This document shows positions 1-6,051 of a stretch of DNA of 8,074 bases, one piece after another. Each line of letters starts with the position of its first letter. Positions within the stretch are counted from its first letter, which is position 1. Source of the DNA: Acidobacteriota bacterium. Lineage in GTDB: Bacteria; Acidobacteriota; Terriglobia; Bryobacterales; Bryobacteraceae. Under the pieces are notes generated by a model that was given only the letters and a program-made list of their open reading frames with translations, did not search any database and had not been told where the DNA came from. Where the stretch lies: NCBI GenBank assembly GCA_947505565.1, contig CANNLB010000078.1:1-8074 (forward strand), written 5' to 3'. The position numbers and the translations under genes are program-made.

Positions 1-1
1 G

Positions 2-469
2 GCGGAGTTAGTGAATCAACTCCCGGAACGAGAGTTAGCGAATTTGTTGTTCAACTTAGCCCAAGAAAGGAGGAGTTACGTCATAGCCAGAGCACTCGTA
101 AGGAACCGACCAATATATTCATCGCTGCAGTTAGCGGAGATTGTATCCCGGTCGGTTCCACGTACGAGCCACAAGTTACACCCGGCTACTTTGACGTTCA
201 TGGCTCTTCGAATGGCTGTAAATCAGGAGTTAGACGAGATTACTGCGCTGATGGAAGCGCTGCCCGAACTGTTAAAGCCTGGTGCCCGAGCTGCCGTAAT
301 CGCTTTTCATTCGGGAGAAGCAAAGATCGTCAAAACGTATTTCCAACGCTTGCACAAGGAAGGGCGGGCGCAACTTTTAACTAAACATGCCGTTAAACCG
401 ACAGATCGAGAAGTCTTTGAAAACTCAGCCAGCCGCAGCGCTACGCTCCGCGTGCTGGAATTACTATAA
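2..469 (+). CDS. rsmH: 16S rRNA (cytosine(1402)-N4)-methyltransferase RsmH, 3' part
   Basis: This is the C-terminal half (155 residues) of RsmH (MraW), the SAM-dependent enzyme that N4-methylates C1402 in the 16S rRNA decoding centre. The frame is open from the window edge, so the true start and the N-terminal SAM-binding part lie upstream; the GTG at 11 is internal. Family landmarks are visible: NLAQERRSYVIARALV, then LHPATLTFMALRMAVNQEL (family: HPATRTFQALRIAVNDEL), then AVIAFHSGEAKIVKTYF, and the tail LTKHAVKPTDREV...SRSATLRVLELL. The family FHSLEDRIVK segment reads FHSGEAKIVK here, a moderate divergence. Base use differs from the genes downstream: 28 of the first 60 bases are G or C, and 9 of 24 leucine codons are TTA. 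The stop is TAA at 467-469. RsmH is the usual first or second gene of the dcw cluster, just ahead of ftsL, as here. Identification is firm. Confidence 0.93.
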   Translation, partial: AELVNQLPERELANLLFNLAQERRSYVIARALVRNRPIYSSLQLAEIVSRSVPRTSHKLHPATLTFMALRMAVNQELDEITALMEALPELLKPGARAAVIAFHSGEAKIVKTYFQRLHKEGRAQLLTKHAVKPTDREVFENSASRSATLRVLELL

Positions 470-495
470 AACAGTTAGTTGGGAATGCCGAGGTT

Positions 496-500
496 GGAAG
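496..500 (+). promoter_or_regulatory. Ribosome binding site of the ftsL-like gene
   Basis: GGAAG lies 6 nt upstream of the ATG at 507. An in-frame TAG at 501-503 rules out any earlier start. This supports 507 over the later in-frame ATGs at 573, 585 and 621. Confidence 0.55.
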
Positions 501-506
501 TAGAAA

Positions 507-1004
507 ATGGCAAGTTTTGCAAATGTATTTAATCGAGTGCTGCCGCTGATTGCGGGCAGCGAACGAACCGATATGACGGAACGGATGACGCCTCGGTCCG
601 AGCCGTGCGCTTTGCGCGCGATGCCGAACGAGGAAATCCATATTTTTATCAAGCGGATCGATAACAACCACGTAATCCGCACGGAAGACAAGCAGGCGAC
701 GGCGACTTGCTGGCGCACGATTGGGCTGGCTGGCCTGTCGGCGATAGTTGCGGTTGGGATGATCGTCCCGACGGCCTACGGGAAGCTGGCGGGCTACCAG
801 ATTGAGCGTTCGCGGGAAGAGCAGGCGCGGCTGAGAAAGCAACTCGCGCACTTTGAAGCGGTGGAAGCTCAGTTGTTAAGCCCGGCGACGCTGGCGCGGA
901 TTGCCGATGACCAGCAGTTCGTCGAAGCATCGTCGGAGACGATGGTCGTGTTGAACGTCGACCGGTCGACCGCTTTGGCGATGAATCAGGGTCCGAAGAA
1001 GTAG
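507..1004 (+). CDS. ftsL: FtsL-like bitopic cell division protein
   Basis: This 165-residue protein has FtsL architecture. It has a cytoplasmic N-terminus of about 68 residues, a single membrane segment at about 69-91 (from CWRTIGLAGL to PTAYG), then a charged heptad-like helix at about 97-124 (YQIERSREEQARLRKQLAHFEAVEAQLL). A short segment SPATLARIADD follows, matching the place where FtsL proteins carry their post-coiled-coil motif. FtsL is poorly conserved in sequence, so the call rests on topology and position between rsmH and ftsI. The segment at 44-69 (IHIFIKRIDNNHVIR, then D61 and C68-W69) resembles the N-terminal box I associate with acidobacterial FtsL proteins. In the family, FtsL forms a periplasmic coiled coil with FtsB (DivIC) and activates FtsWI septal synthesis. 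The first 40 residues are weakly patterned, and starts at M23, M27 or M39 cannot be excluded. The gene is 37 nt after rsmH and 222 nt before ftsI. Confidence 0.78.
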   Translation: MASFANVFNRVLPLIAGSERTDMTERMTPRSEPCALRAMPNEEIHIFIKRIDNNHVIRTEDKQATATCWRTIGLAGLSAIVAVGMIVPTAYGKLAGYQIERSREEQARLRKQLAHFEAVEAQLLSPATLARIADDQQFVEASSETMVVLNVDRSTALAMNQGPKK

Positions 1005-1020
1005 AAACAGTTTTTCCATA

Positions 1021-1089
1021 CCGGGGGCGGCTGCCTTCCCTTCCAATTCTCCCGGCGCGAATTTCGGCTCGCGCAACGGCCGCCCTCGG
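1021..1089 (+). promoter_or_regulatory. Nested stem-loop with T-rich tail, terminator- or attenuator-like
   Basis: Bases 1021-1033 can pair with 1077-1089 over 13 consecutive positions, with two G-U wobbles (G1024-U1086 and U1032-G1078). Inside, 1055-1060 (GCGCGA) pairs perfectly with 1069-1074 (TCGCGC) around an 8-nt loop. The remaining internal segment 1034-1054 is almost all pyrimidine. Directly after the outer stem, 1090-1105 has 10 T in 16 bases, broken by C, G and A. A GC-rich stem followed by a T-rich run resembles an intrinsic terminator, but the enclosed loop is long and the T run is interrupted. A regulatory attenuator or leaky terminator is possible; a strong terminator inside this operon would be surprising. 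Confidence 0.45.
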
Positions 1090-1113
1090 ATTCTTTCGAT
1101 TTTTGTACTTGAA

Positions 1114-1132
1114 TTTCCTCCCCCGAAGGAAA
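1114..1132 (+). promoter_or_regulatory. Small hairpin TTTCCT/AGGAAA
   Basis: TTTCCT (1114-1119) is perfectly complementary to AGGAAA (1127-1132), with a 7-nt loop of five C followed by GA. It abuts the next hairpin with no spacer, so the two could stack coaxially. On its own, a 6-bp A/T-containing stem is weak evidence. Confidence 0.35.
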
Positions 1133-1144
1133 GGCCGCAAGGCC
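1133..1144 (+). promoter_or_regulatory. GNRA-type hairpin GGCC-GCAA-GGCC
   Basis: A perfect 4-bp GGCC/GGCC stem is closed by GCAA, a member of the stable GNRA tetraloop class that is common in structured RNAs and often docks into a receptor elsewhere in the fold. It starts one base after the 1114-1132 hairpin ends its stem. It is short enough to arise by chance, but its neighbours make it more notable. Confidence 0.35.
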
Positions 1145-1150
1145 CTGGAC

Positions 1151-1204
1151 GTAGGGCGAACGTGCTTACTGCACTAGTGAGTAAGGCCAACGACACGTTC
1201 GCCC
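1151..1204 (+). repeat. Imperfect palindrome with perfect 11-bp arms, preceded by GTAG (REP-like)
   Basis: GGGCGAACGTG (1154-1164) is the exact reverse complement of CACGTTCGCCC (1194-1204). Next to it, CTTACT (1165-1170) is the exact reverse complement of AGTAAG (1180-1185), so the left strand forms 17 continuous pairs while the right strand has an 8-nt bulge (1186-1193). The 9-nt loop contains the 8-bp palindrome CACTAGTG. The tetranucleotide GTAG is at 1151-1154, its last G shared with the arm. GTAG/GTGG next to an imperfect palindrome is the hallmark of REP sequences mobilised by RAYT (Y1-type) transposases. No T run follows, so it is not a standard terminator. It ends 22 nt before the ftsI start and could also act on ftsI translation. 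Only one copy is in the window, so repeat status is an inference. Confidence 0.5.
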
Positions 1205-1226
1205 GGTTTCCAGCGGAACTATCACG

Positions 1227-3233
1227 ATGGACAGCAACATGGAAACGACGGCAGAACCGCAATCGCACAAGCGGCTAATTGTTGTTACTTGGTGTTCGCT
1301 CGTTTGGGGATTGATTATCTTCGGACGATTGGCGCAGCTCCAGGTTTTCGAGCATGAGGAGCTTTCAAAGCGCGCCCAGGCTCAACAGTTAAAGAAGACG
1401 AAAGTCGTCGCCCTACGGGGACAGATTCTGATGCGCGACGCGGGCAAGCTAGCCATGAGCGTGCCCGTTGACGCGATTAGCATCAACCCGATGCAGATTC
1501 CGGATGTTGATTTTGCGACCAGCATGCTGGCCTCGACGCTCGACTTACAGGTCGCCGACCTGGAAGCAAGCATTATGGGAGCGAGAACGGCACGGCGGGG
1601 CTACTTACGGATTAAGGATCATGCCACGATGGAGCAGGTTGACCGTCTGCGTTCCTACAAGCTCGACTACGTGACGGTGGAGGCGGTGGGCAAGCGCATG
1701 TACCCGAAGCAGACATTGGCGGCCAATGTCGTTGGCTCTTTGAACGGGGACGGACGGGGCGAGGGCGGCCTGGAACTTGGTTTCGAGGAAGACTTGGCGG
1801 GTCTCGACGGGCAAATGACGGTGCAGACCGATTCGCGGCGCCGGGGGTACAACCGGAGCTACGAAGGCGAGCCGACAGCGGGGCAGGACGTCACGCTGAC
1901 GTTGGACGAAGGGATCCAGTTCGCCGCCGAAAAGGCGCTGCGCGAGGCCATGGAGCGGGAAAATATCCCGTTCGGCAGCTTGGTGGTGCTGCACGTAAAG
2001 ACGGGCGAGATTCTGGCGATGGCGAGTTGGCCGACGTTCGATCCGAATGTGCGTTTTCAAGACAAGCGCGAATTCAGCGGCCGCGTGAATAATGCGCTGA
2101 CGGTACCCTTTGAACCGGGATCGGTATGCAAGGTAGTGACCATTACGGCGGCGCTCGAAACGACAAATTTGCGACCCGAGACGCCGATTCTTTGCGGCGG
2201 GACGGTGATGCGGGTATTAGGCCGGGACATCCACGATGAACACGCCTATGGGGTGCTACCGATGGAACTGGTGCTCGCGAAATCTTCGAACCTCGGCTCC
2301 GTGAACATTGGCATACGGGTGGGCAAAGAGAATTTGTACCACTACATGAAGCTATTCGGGTTCGGGGATTCGCTGGGGATTGGACTGCCCGGGGAATCCG
2401 GGGGAGTGATGCGACCGGCGCGGCAGTGGAATCCGGATTCGATTGCTTCGATTTCGATCGGACATGAAATGATGACGACGACGCTGCAACTGGCCCAAGC
2501 TTGTTCGATCATCGCCAACAACGGCATGCTGATTAAGCCACGGTTACTTTTGCATCGGCAATCTCCGGGCGGCGCGATCGAAAAGGAGCCAGCGGCGGTG
2601 CCCGAGCGACGCATTAAGCCGGAGACGGCGATCGCGATGCGCCGGATGATGGAAATGGTTGTGCTGGAAGGAACGGGGAAGGCCGCCAAGCTGAAGGGTT
2701 ATACATCGGGCGGAAAAACCGGTACGGGTAAGATTTTCGACGTCGGCAAGGGATATCAGAGACTGTACAACTCAACCTTCATGGGCTTTGCCCCCGTGGC
2801 CAACCCGGAGATCGTGGTGGTCGTGACCCTGAATCGAACGGCGAAGAAAGCTGGTGGAGTCGCCGGTCCGGTGTTTCGCGATGTGGCCCAGAATGCTCTG
2901 CGCATTCTGGGCGTGCCGAAGGACATCCCAGAGACGGAGGCCGTGAGCCCGGTATCGGCGCGGAATTCGAACCGGACCGAGGCCGACGACGAGGAGGAGC
3001 AAGAAAAAGAGTTGGAGCGGCAGTTCAACGTCGCCCAACTGGACTCGAGTGTGGTCGCCGGACCGAAAGTACCCGATTTCAAGGGCATGACCTTACGAGC
3101 GGTTTTGCAGAAATCGGCAGCCGAGGGACTGCGGGTGGACGTGGTTGGGTCTGGAGTAGCGAAGCGGCAACACCCCCCGGCAGGATCGATGTTGGATCAG
3201 GAGCGCCGCATTCGCGTGGTGTTTTCGAGGTGA
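1227..3233 (+). CDS. ftsI: Class B penicillin-binding protein (FtsI/PBP3-type transpeptidase) with C-terminal PASTA domain
   Basis: This D,D-transpeptidase cross-links septal peptidoglycan together with FtsW. The 668 residues contain a short cytoplasmic tail, one membrane anchor at about 17-34, and the class B N-terminal (dimer/pedestal) domain from about 55, with its R64-G65-x-I box. The transpeptidase domain spans roughly 230-560. All three active-site motifs are present: S299-V-C-K302 (nucleophile S299), S353-S-N355 and K497-T-G499. An acidic linker near 582-600 (TEADDEEEQEKELE) leads to a single PASTA domain at 615-668, beginning VPDFKGMTLRAVLQ. The protein is longer than E. coli FtsI (588), mostly because of the PASTA tail. 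The ATG at 1227 is preceded by a weak GGA at 1215-1217; that region can form a 4-bp TTCC/GGAA hairpin (1208-1218). An ATG at 1239 is an alternative. An in-frame TAA at 1182-1184 limits upstream extension. The TGA stop overlaps the murE start by 4 nt. Confidence 0.93.
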   Translation: MDSNMETTAEPQSHKRLIVVTWCSLVWGLIIFGRLAQLQVFEHEELSKRAQAQQLKKTKVVALRGQILMRDAGKLAMSVPVDAISINPMQIPDVDFATSMLASTLDLQVADLEASIMGARTARRGYLRIKDHATMEQVDRLRSYKLDYVTVEAVGKRMYPKQTLAANVVGSLNGDGRGEGGLELGFEEDLAGLDGQMTVQTDSRRRGYNRSYEGEPTAGQDVTLTLDEGIQFAAEKALREAMERENIPFGSLVVLHVKTGEILAMASWPTFDPNVRFQDKREFSGRVNNALTVPFEPGSVCKVVTITAALETTNLRPETPILCGGTVMRVLGRDIHDEHAYGVLPMELVLAKSSNLGSVNIGIRVGKENLYHYMKLFGFGDSLGIGLPGESGGVMRPARQWNPDSIASISIGHEMMTTTLQLAQACSIIANNGMLIKPRLLLHRQSPGGAIEKEPAAVPERRIKPETAIAMRRMMEMVVLEGTGKAAKLKGYTSGGKTGTGKIFDVGKGYQRLYNSTFMGFAPVANPEIVVVVTLNRTAKKAGGVAGPVFRDVAQNALRILGVPKDIPETEAVSPVSARNSNRTEADDEEEQEKELERQFNVAQLDSSVVAGPKVPDFKGMTLRAVLQKSAAEGLRVDVVGSGVAKRQHPPAGSMLDQERRIRVVFSR

Positions 3234-4723
3234 CGATCTCAATCGGAGACGTCCTGGCCGCCAGTGGCATTCTTTCGACGAGTGATGCGACGGTGCTGGA
3301 GCAGACCTGCGCGGGACTGGCGTATGACTCGCGACAGGTTCGGAACGGCTATTTGTTTTTTGCGTTTATCGGCGCGGTGATGGACGGACGAAAATTCGCA
3401 GCCTCGGCGATGAGCAACGGTGCAGTCGCGGTGGTGAGCGAAGCCGCGCGACCGGACGACTTGACGATGCCGTGGATTCAGGTAAGGCATGGTCGACAAG
3501 GGTTGGCGGCGGCGGCGAAGCGCTTCTTCCATGCGCCGGACGAACGTCTCGGGCTGACCGGAATTACGGGGACGAACGGAAAAACGACCTGTACGTATCT
3601 TGTAGACGCGGTGCTGCGTGCGGCTGGGCACACGACCGCACGGGTCGGCACGATTGGTTGCGAAGTAGCTGGGGTAGCCGAGGCGGTGGCGAACACAACG
3701 CCGGAGTCGTTGGAGTTGATGCAGGTTTTTGTCCGCACCTTGGCCGCGGGCGGTCAATACGCCACGATGGAGGTTTCTTCGCATGCCTTGGCGCAGGGCC
3801 GAGCGGCAGGCTTTCGCTTCCACACGACAGTTTTCACAAATCTGACGCAGGATCACCTGGACTTCCATGGATCGATGGACGAGTACTTCGCGGCCAAGCG
3901 CAAACTGTTCGAAGGGGAGTTTACGCCGGCGTTTGCCGTGATCAACGCGGATGATGTGTACGGGCAGCAAATCACCCCGGGTCCGGCCACGACAACCCTG
4001 CGCTACGGTTTGAGCGCCGACGCCGACTTGCGAGCCGAGGCGATCGAGAGCACGTTTTCGGGGCTAAGCTTTCTAGCTTGCTACGGCGGACAGAAACATG
4101 AGGTGAGGGCGGCCATGGTTGGCGAGATCAACGTCTACAACATCCTGGCCGCCCTGGGAACCGGGCTGAGTTATGGTCTGGACTGGGAGACGATGCTGGC
4201 GGGAATTGCGTCCTGCCCCGGCGTGCCGGGCCGTTTTGAGCGAATCGACGTTGGCCAGCCGTTTCTGGTCATTGTCGACTACGCTCATACCGACGACGCC
4301 TTGCGGAATACGCTGCGGGTGGCGCGCCAGTTACTGAATGGTGGTCAGTTAATTACGTTGTTCGGCTGCGGGGGGGATCGCGACCGAACGAAACGCCCGC
4401 GCATGGGCATGGCGGCGGGAGAGCTGAGCGACTACGTCGTATTGACAAGCGACAACCCTCGTTCCGAGGAGCCGCTATCGATTCTGAATGACGTGTTGGT
4501 AGGCCTGCGACGGTTCGATGCGCCGCACGCGGTAGAGCCGGATCGGGCGATCGGGATTGCGTTGGCGCTAGGCCGGGCGCGGGCGGGCGATATCGTGATT
4601 CTGGCGGGCAAAGGCCATGAGACTTACCAGGTTCTGCAGGATCGAACTATCGATTTTGACGACCGTGTGGTGGCGCTGCAGGCATTAGCCAAGTTAGGCT
4701 TCGGGATGTCGGCATGCGCATGA
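3230..4723 (+). CDS. murE: UDP-MurNAc-L-Ala-D-Glu:meso-diaminopimelate ligase MurE
   Basis: This is the cytoplasmic ATP-dependent ligase that adds the third stem-peptide residue. At 497 residues it is close to E. coli MurE (495). Visible motifs are the substrate-binding N-terminal domain (DSRQVRNGYLFFAF), the ATP-binding G114-TNGKTT-120, N155-TTP-158 for UDP-MurNAc, EVSSHAL, NLTQDHLDFHGSMDEYF, and K223 in AAKRKLF, the position of the carbamylated lysine. Further on are DYAHTDDAL, the specificity motif D408-N-P-R411, and G460-KGHE-464. In this family DNPR indicates meso-A2pm rather than L-Lys, so this is the direct clue to the cell wall type. The GTG start at 3230 overlaps the ftsI stop as GTGA, and its Shine-Dalgarno is weak (GGTG at 3217-3220). 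It probably depends on ribosomes finishing ftsI. The stop is TGA at 4721-4723. Confidence in function is high. Confidence 0.96.
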   Translation: MTISIGDVLAASGILSTSDATVLEQTCAGLAYDSRQVRNGYLFFAFIGAVMDGRKFAASAMSNGAVAVVSEAARPDDLTMPWIQVRHGRQGLAAAAKRFFHAPDERLGLTGITGTNGKTTCTYLVDAVLRAAGHTTARVGTIGCEVAGVAEAVANTTPESLELMQVFVRTLAAGGQYATMEVSSHALAQGRAAGFRFHTTVFTNLTQDHLDFHGSMDEYFAAKRKLFEGEFTPAFAVINADDVYGQQITPGPATTTLRYGLSADADLRAEAIESTFSGLSFLACYGGQKHEVRAAMVGEINVYNILAALGTGLSYGLDWETMLAGIASCPGVPGRFERIDVGQPFLVIVDYAHTDDALRNTLRVARQLLNGGQLITLFGCGGDRDRTKRPRMGMAAGELSDYVVLTSDNPRSEEPLSILNDVLVGLRRFDAPHAVEPDRAIGIALALGRARAGDIVILAGKGHETYQVLQDRTIDFDDRVVALQALAKLGFGMSACA

Positions 4724-6051
4724 CCTTTGCCGAAATCGTGGCGGCGACCGGAAGTGACTCAGAGGCTCCGGCGGGGAGCGTGTGCGACTGGAGTATCGAC
4801 TCGCGGGCGCGACGCGAGGAGGCGATCTACATTGCGCTGCCGGGCGAAGTTTATGACGGCCACCAATTCGTCGAGGCGGCGGCCGACAATGGTGCCGTGG
4901 CAGTGTTGGTCGAACGAGACGTCGCGGGATTGGCAATTCCGTGTTTTCGAGCTCGGAACACGCTGGTGGCGTTGCAGGAGTTGGCTCGGCGGGCACGATT
5001 GCGGTTGCCGGGCACGGTGGTGGGCGTGACCGGAAGCGCGGGGAAGACGACGACGAAGGAGACGATTGCGACGCTGCTGAGCGGCTCATTGCGGGTCGGC
5101 AAGAACGAAGGCAATCTAAACAACCACATCGGCTTGCCGCTCTCGATTTTGCGGCAGAGCACGGCGGAGCAGGTTTACGTTTTCGAGATGGGGATGAATC
5201 ACCAGGGCGAGATTCGATTTCTGGCTTCGATGGCGCGGCCGCAGATTGCGGTGGTGACCAACGTGGGCACGGCGCATATCGAGAACCTGGGCTCACGCGA
5301 GGCGATTGCGTTGGCCAAGAGGGAGTTGGTGGAGAGCCTTTCGGCGGATGGGATCGCGGTGGTGAACGCCGATGATGCGCGGGTGGCGCGGTTCGGTGAG
5401 ATTCATCCCGGGCAGACGGTTTCCTATGGCCTGGACCGAGAGGCTGATTTCCGGGTGGAGAACCTGACGATGTCCGAAGCCGGTGCGCGTTTTCAAATCG
5501 GCAAGACGATTTTCGAAACACTGGTGGCGGGAAAACACGCCGTACTGAACGTAGCCGCTGCGGTGGCGGTCGGCAGCCTGATGGGCGTGAGGCCGGCCGA
5601 GTTGGCCGAACGGGCGCGGCTGCTCGAACCCGGAAAGATGCGTGGGGAACGCCAGGAACATGAGGGAGTGACGATTCTGAACGATTGCTACAACAGCAAC
5701 CCCGACGCGGCGAAGGCGATGTTGGCCTACGCCGCGCTTTTACCGGCGCGGCGACGTATTGCTGTGCTGGGAGAGATGCTGGAACTCGGCGAGTGGTCGG
5801 CGGCGTTGCATCGGGAAGTGGGCGAACGGGCGGCCGAACTCCGGATCGATCTCGTGGTTGGGGTGAAAGGTGATGCGTCGCATTTGACCGACGGGGCGAA
5901 GGACGCAGGGGTCGAAGCACTCTTCTTCACGACTCCGGAACAGGCTGGCGAAGCGCTGCTCGGCCTGACAAAGCCGGGTGATTTACTGCTATTCAAAGGC
6001 TCCCGCGGCACGCGGATGGAACTCGCACTCGAAAGGTATAAGGCCGACTGA
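4714..6051 (+). CDS. murF: UDP-MurNAc-tripeptide:D-alanyl-D-alanine ligase MurF
   Basis: MurF is the last cytoplasmic ligase and attaches D-Ala-D-Ala to give UDP-MurNAc-pentapeptide. The protein has 445 residues (E. coli 452). Motifs are SIDSRARREEAIYIALPGE in the N-terminal domain, the P-loop G107-SAGKTT-113, the GNLNNHIGLPLSIL block, E158-MGMNH-163, NVGTAHIENLGS, N323-DCYNSNPD-330 and a C-terminal FKGSRGTRMELAL. Two starts are in frame. ATG 4714 has GGGA at 4703-4706 with 7-nt spacing and overlaps murE by 10 nt. ATG 4720 forms a classical ATGA overlap with the murE stop and gives the family-like N-terminus MTFAEIVAATG, but its Shine-Dalgarno would be too far away. I keep 4714; the difference is two residues. 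The TGA stop shares one base with the mraY start. Function is secure. Confidence 0.96.
   Translation: MRMTFAEIVAATGSDSEAPAGSVCDWSIDSRARREEAIYIALPGEVYDGHQFVEAAADNGAVAVLVERDVAGLAIPCFRARNTLVALQELARRARLRLPGTVVGVTGSAGKTTTKETIATLLSGSLRVGKNEGNLNNHIGLPLSILRQSTAEQVYVFEMGMNHQGEIRFLASMARPQIAVVTNVGTAHIENLGSREAIALAKRELVESLSADGIAVVNADDARVARFGEIHPGQTVSYGLDREADFRVENLTMSEAGARFQIGKTIFETLVAGKHAVLNVAAAVAVGSLMGVRPAELAERARLLEPGKMRGERQEHEGVTILNDCYNSNPDAAKAMLAYAALLPARRRIAVLGEMLELGEWSAALHREVGERAAELRIDLVVGVKGDASHLTDGAKDAGVEALFFTTPEQAGEALLGLTKPGDLLLFKGSRGTRMELALERYKAD

Larger units (their letters stand above)
1005..1226 (+). other. Structured non-coding gap between ftsL and ftsI
   Basis: This 222-nt interval contains no ATG on the + strand and no ORF I would call a gene. 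It is the only sizeable gap in the window, while the five junctions from ftsI to murD range from a 10-nt overlap to an 11-nt gap. Four inverted-repeat units follow one another: 1021-1089, 1114-1132, 1133-1144 and 1154-1204. Together they cover about 150 of the 222 bases. I found no convincing sigma-70 promoter and could not match the arrangement to a riboswitch class I know. Candidate roles are a cis-acting leader or attenuator for ftsI and downstream genes, an mRNA processing site, or an inserted palindromic repeat. Each unit is listed separately. Confidence 0.6.

Noticed and set aside
66..73. Strong Shine-Dalgarno-like AAAGGAGG inside rsmH
   Set aside because: No start codon follows at usable spacing. 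It simply encodes part of the conserved ERRS segment.
649..1140. Minus-strand open frames across ftsL and the ftsL-ftsI gap (also 876-1268)
   Set aside because: Compositionally these are antisense shadows (Arg, Ser and Pro rich). They run through the inverted repeats and have no recognisable product.
1154..1204. Integron attC recombination site
   Set aside because: An imperfect palindrome with a one-sided bulge recalls attC, but the outer boxes do not fit RYYYAAC and GTTRRRY, and no integrase or cassette array is near.
1154..1204. Simple rho-independent terminator
   Set aside because: The stem is long enough, but no T run follows; the next bases are GGTTTCC, and ftsI starts 22 nt later.
1162..1226. 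Small leader peptide starting at the GTG at 1162
   Set aside because: It has no ribosome binding site, its start lies inside the palindrome arm, and the frame runs well into ftsI in another phase.
3239..3970. A 243-codon open frame on the minus strand opposite murE
   Set aside because: It is Arg-rich with no domain or ribosome binding site evidence, and lies wholly inside a well-supported murE.
4694..5920. A 408-codon open frame on the minus strand opposite murF
   Set aside because: Its translation is a low-complexity Pro/Arg/Ser-rich string with no recognisable domain. It is the expected antisense shadow of a GC-rich gene; murF on the + strand has all family motifs.
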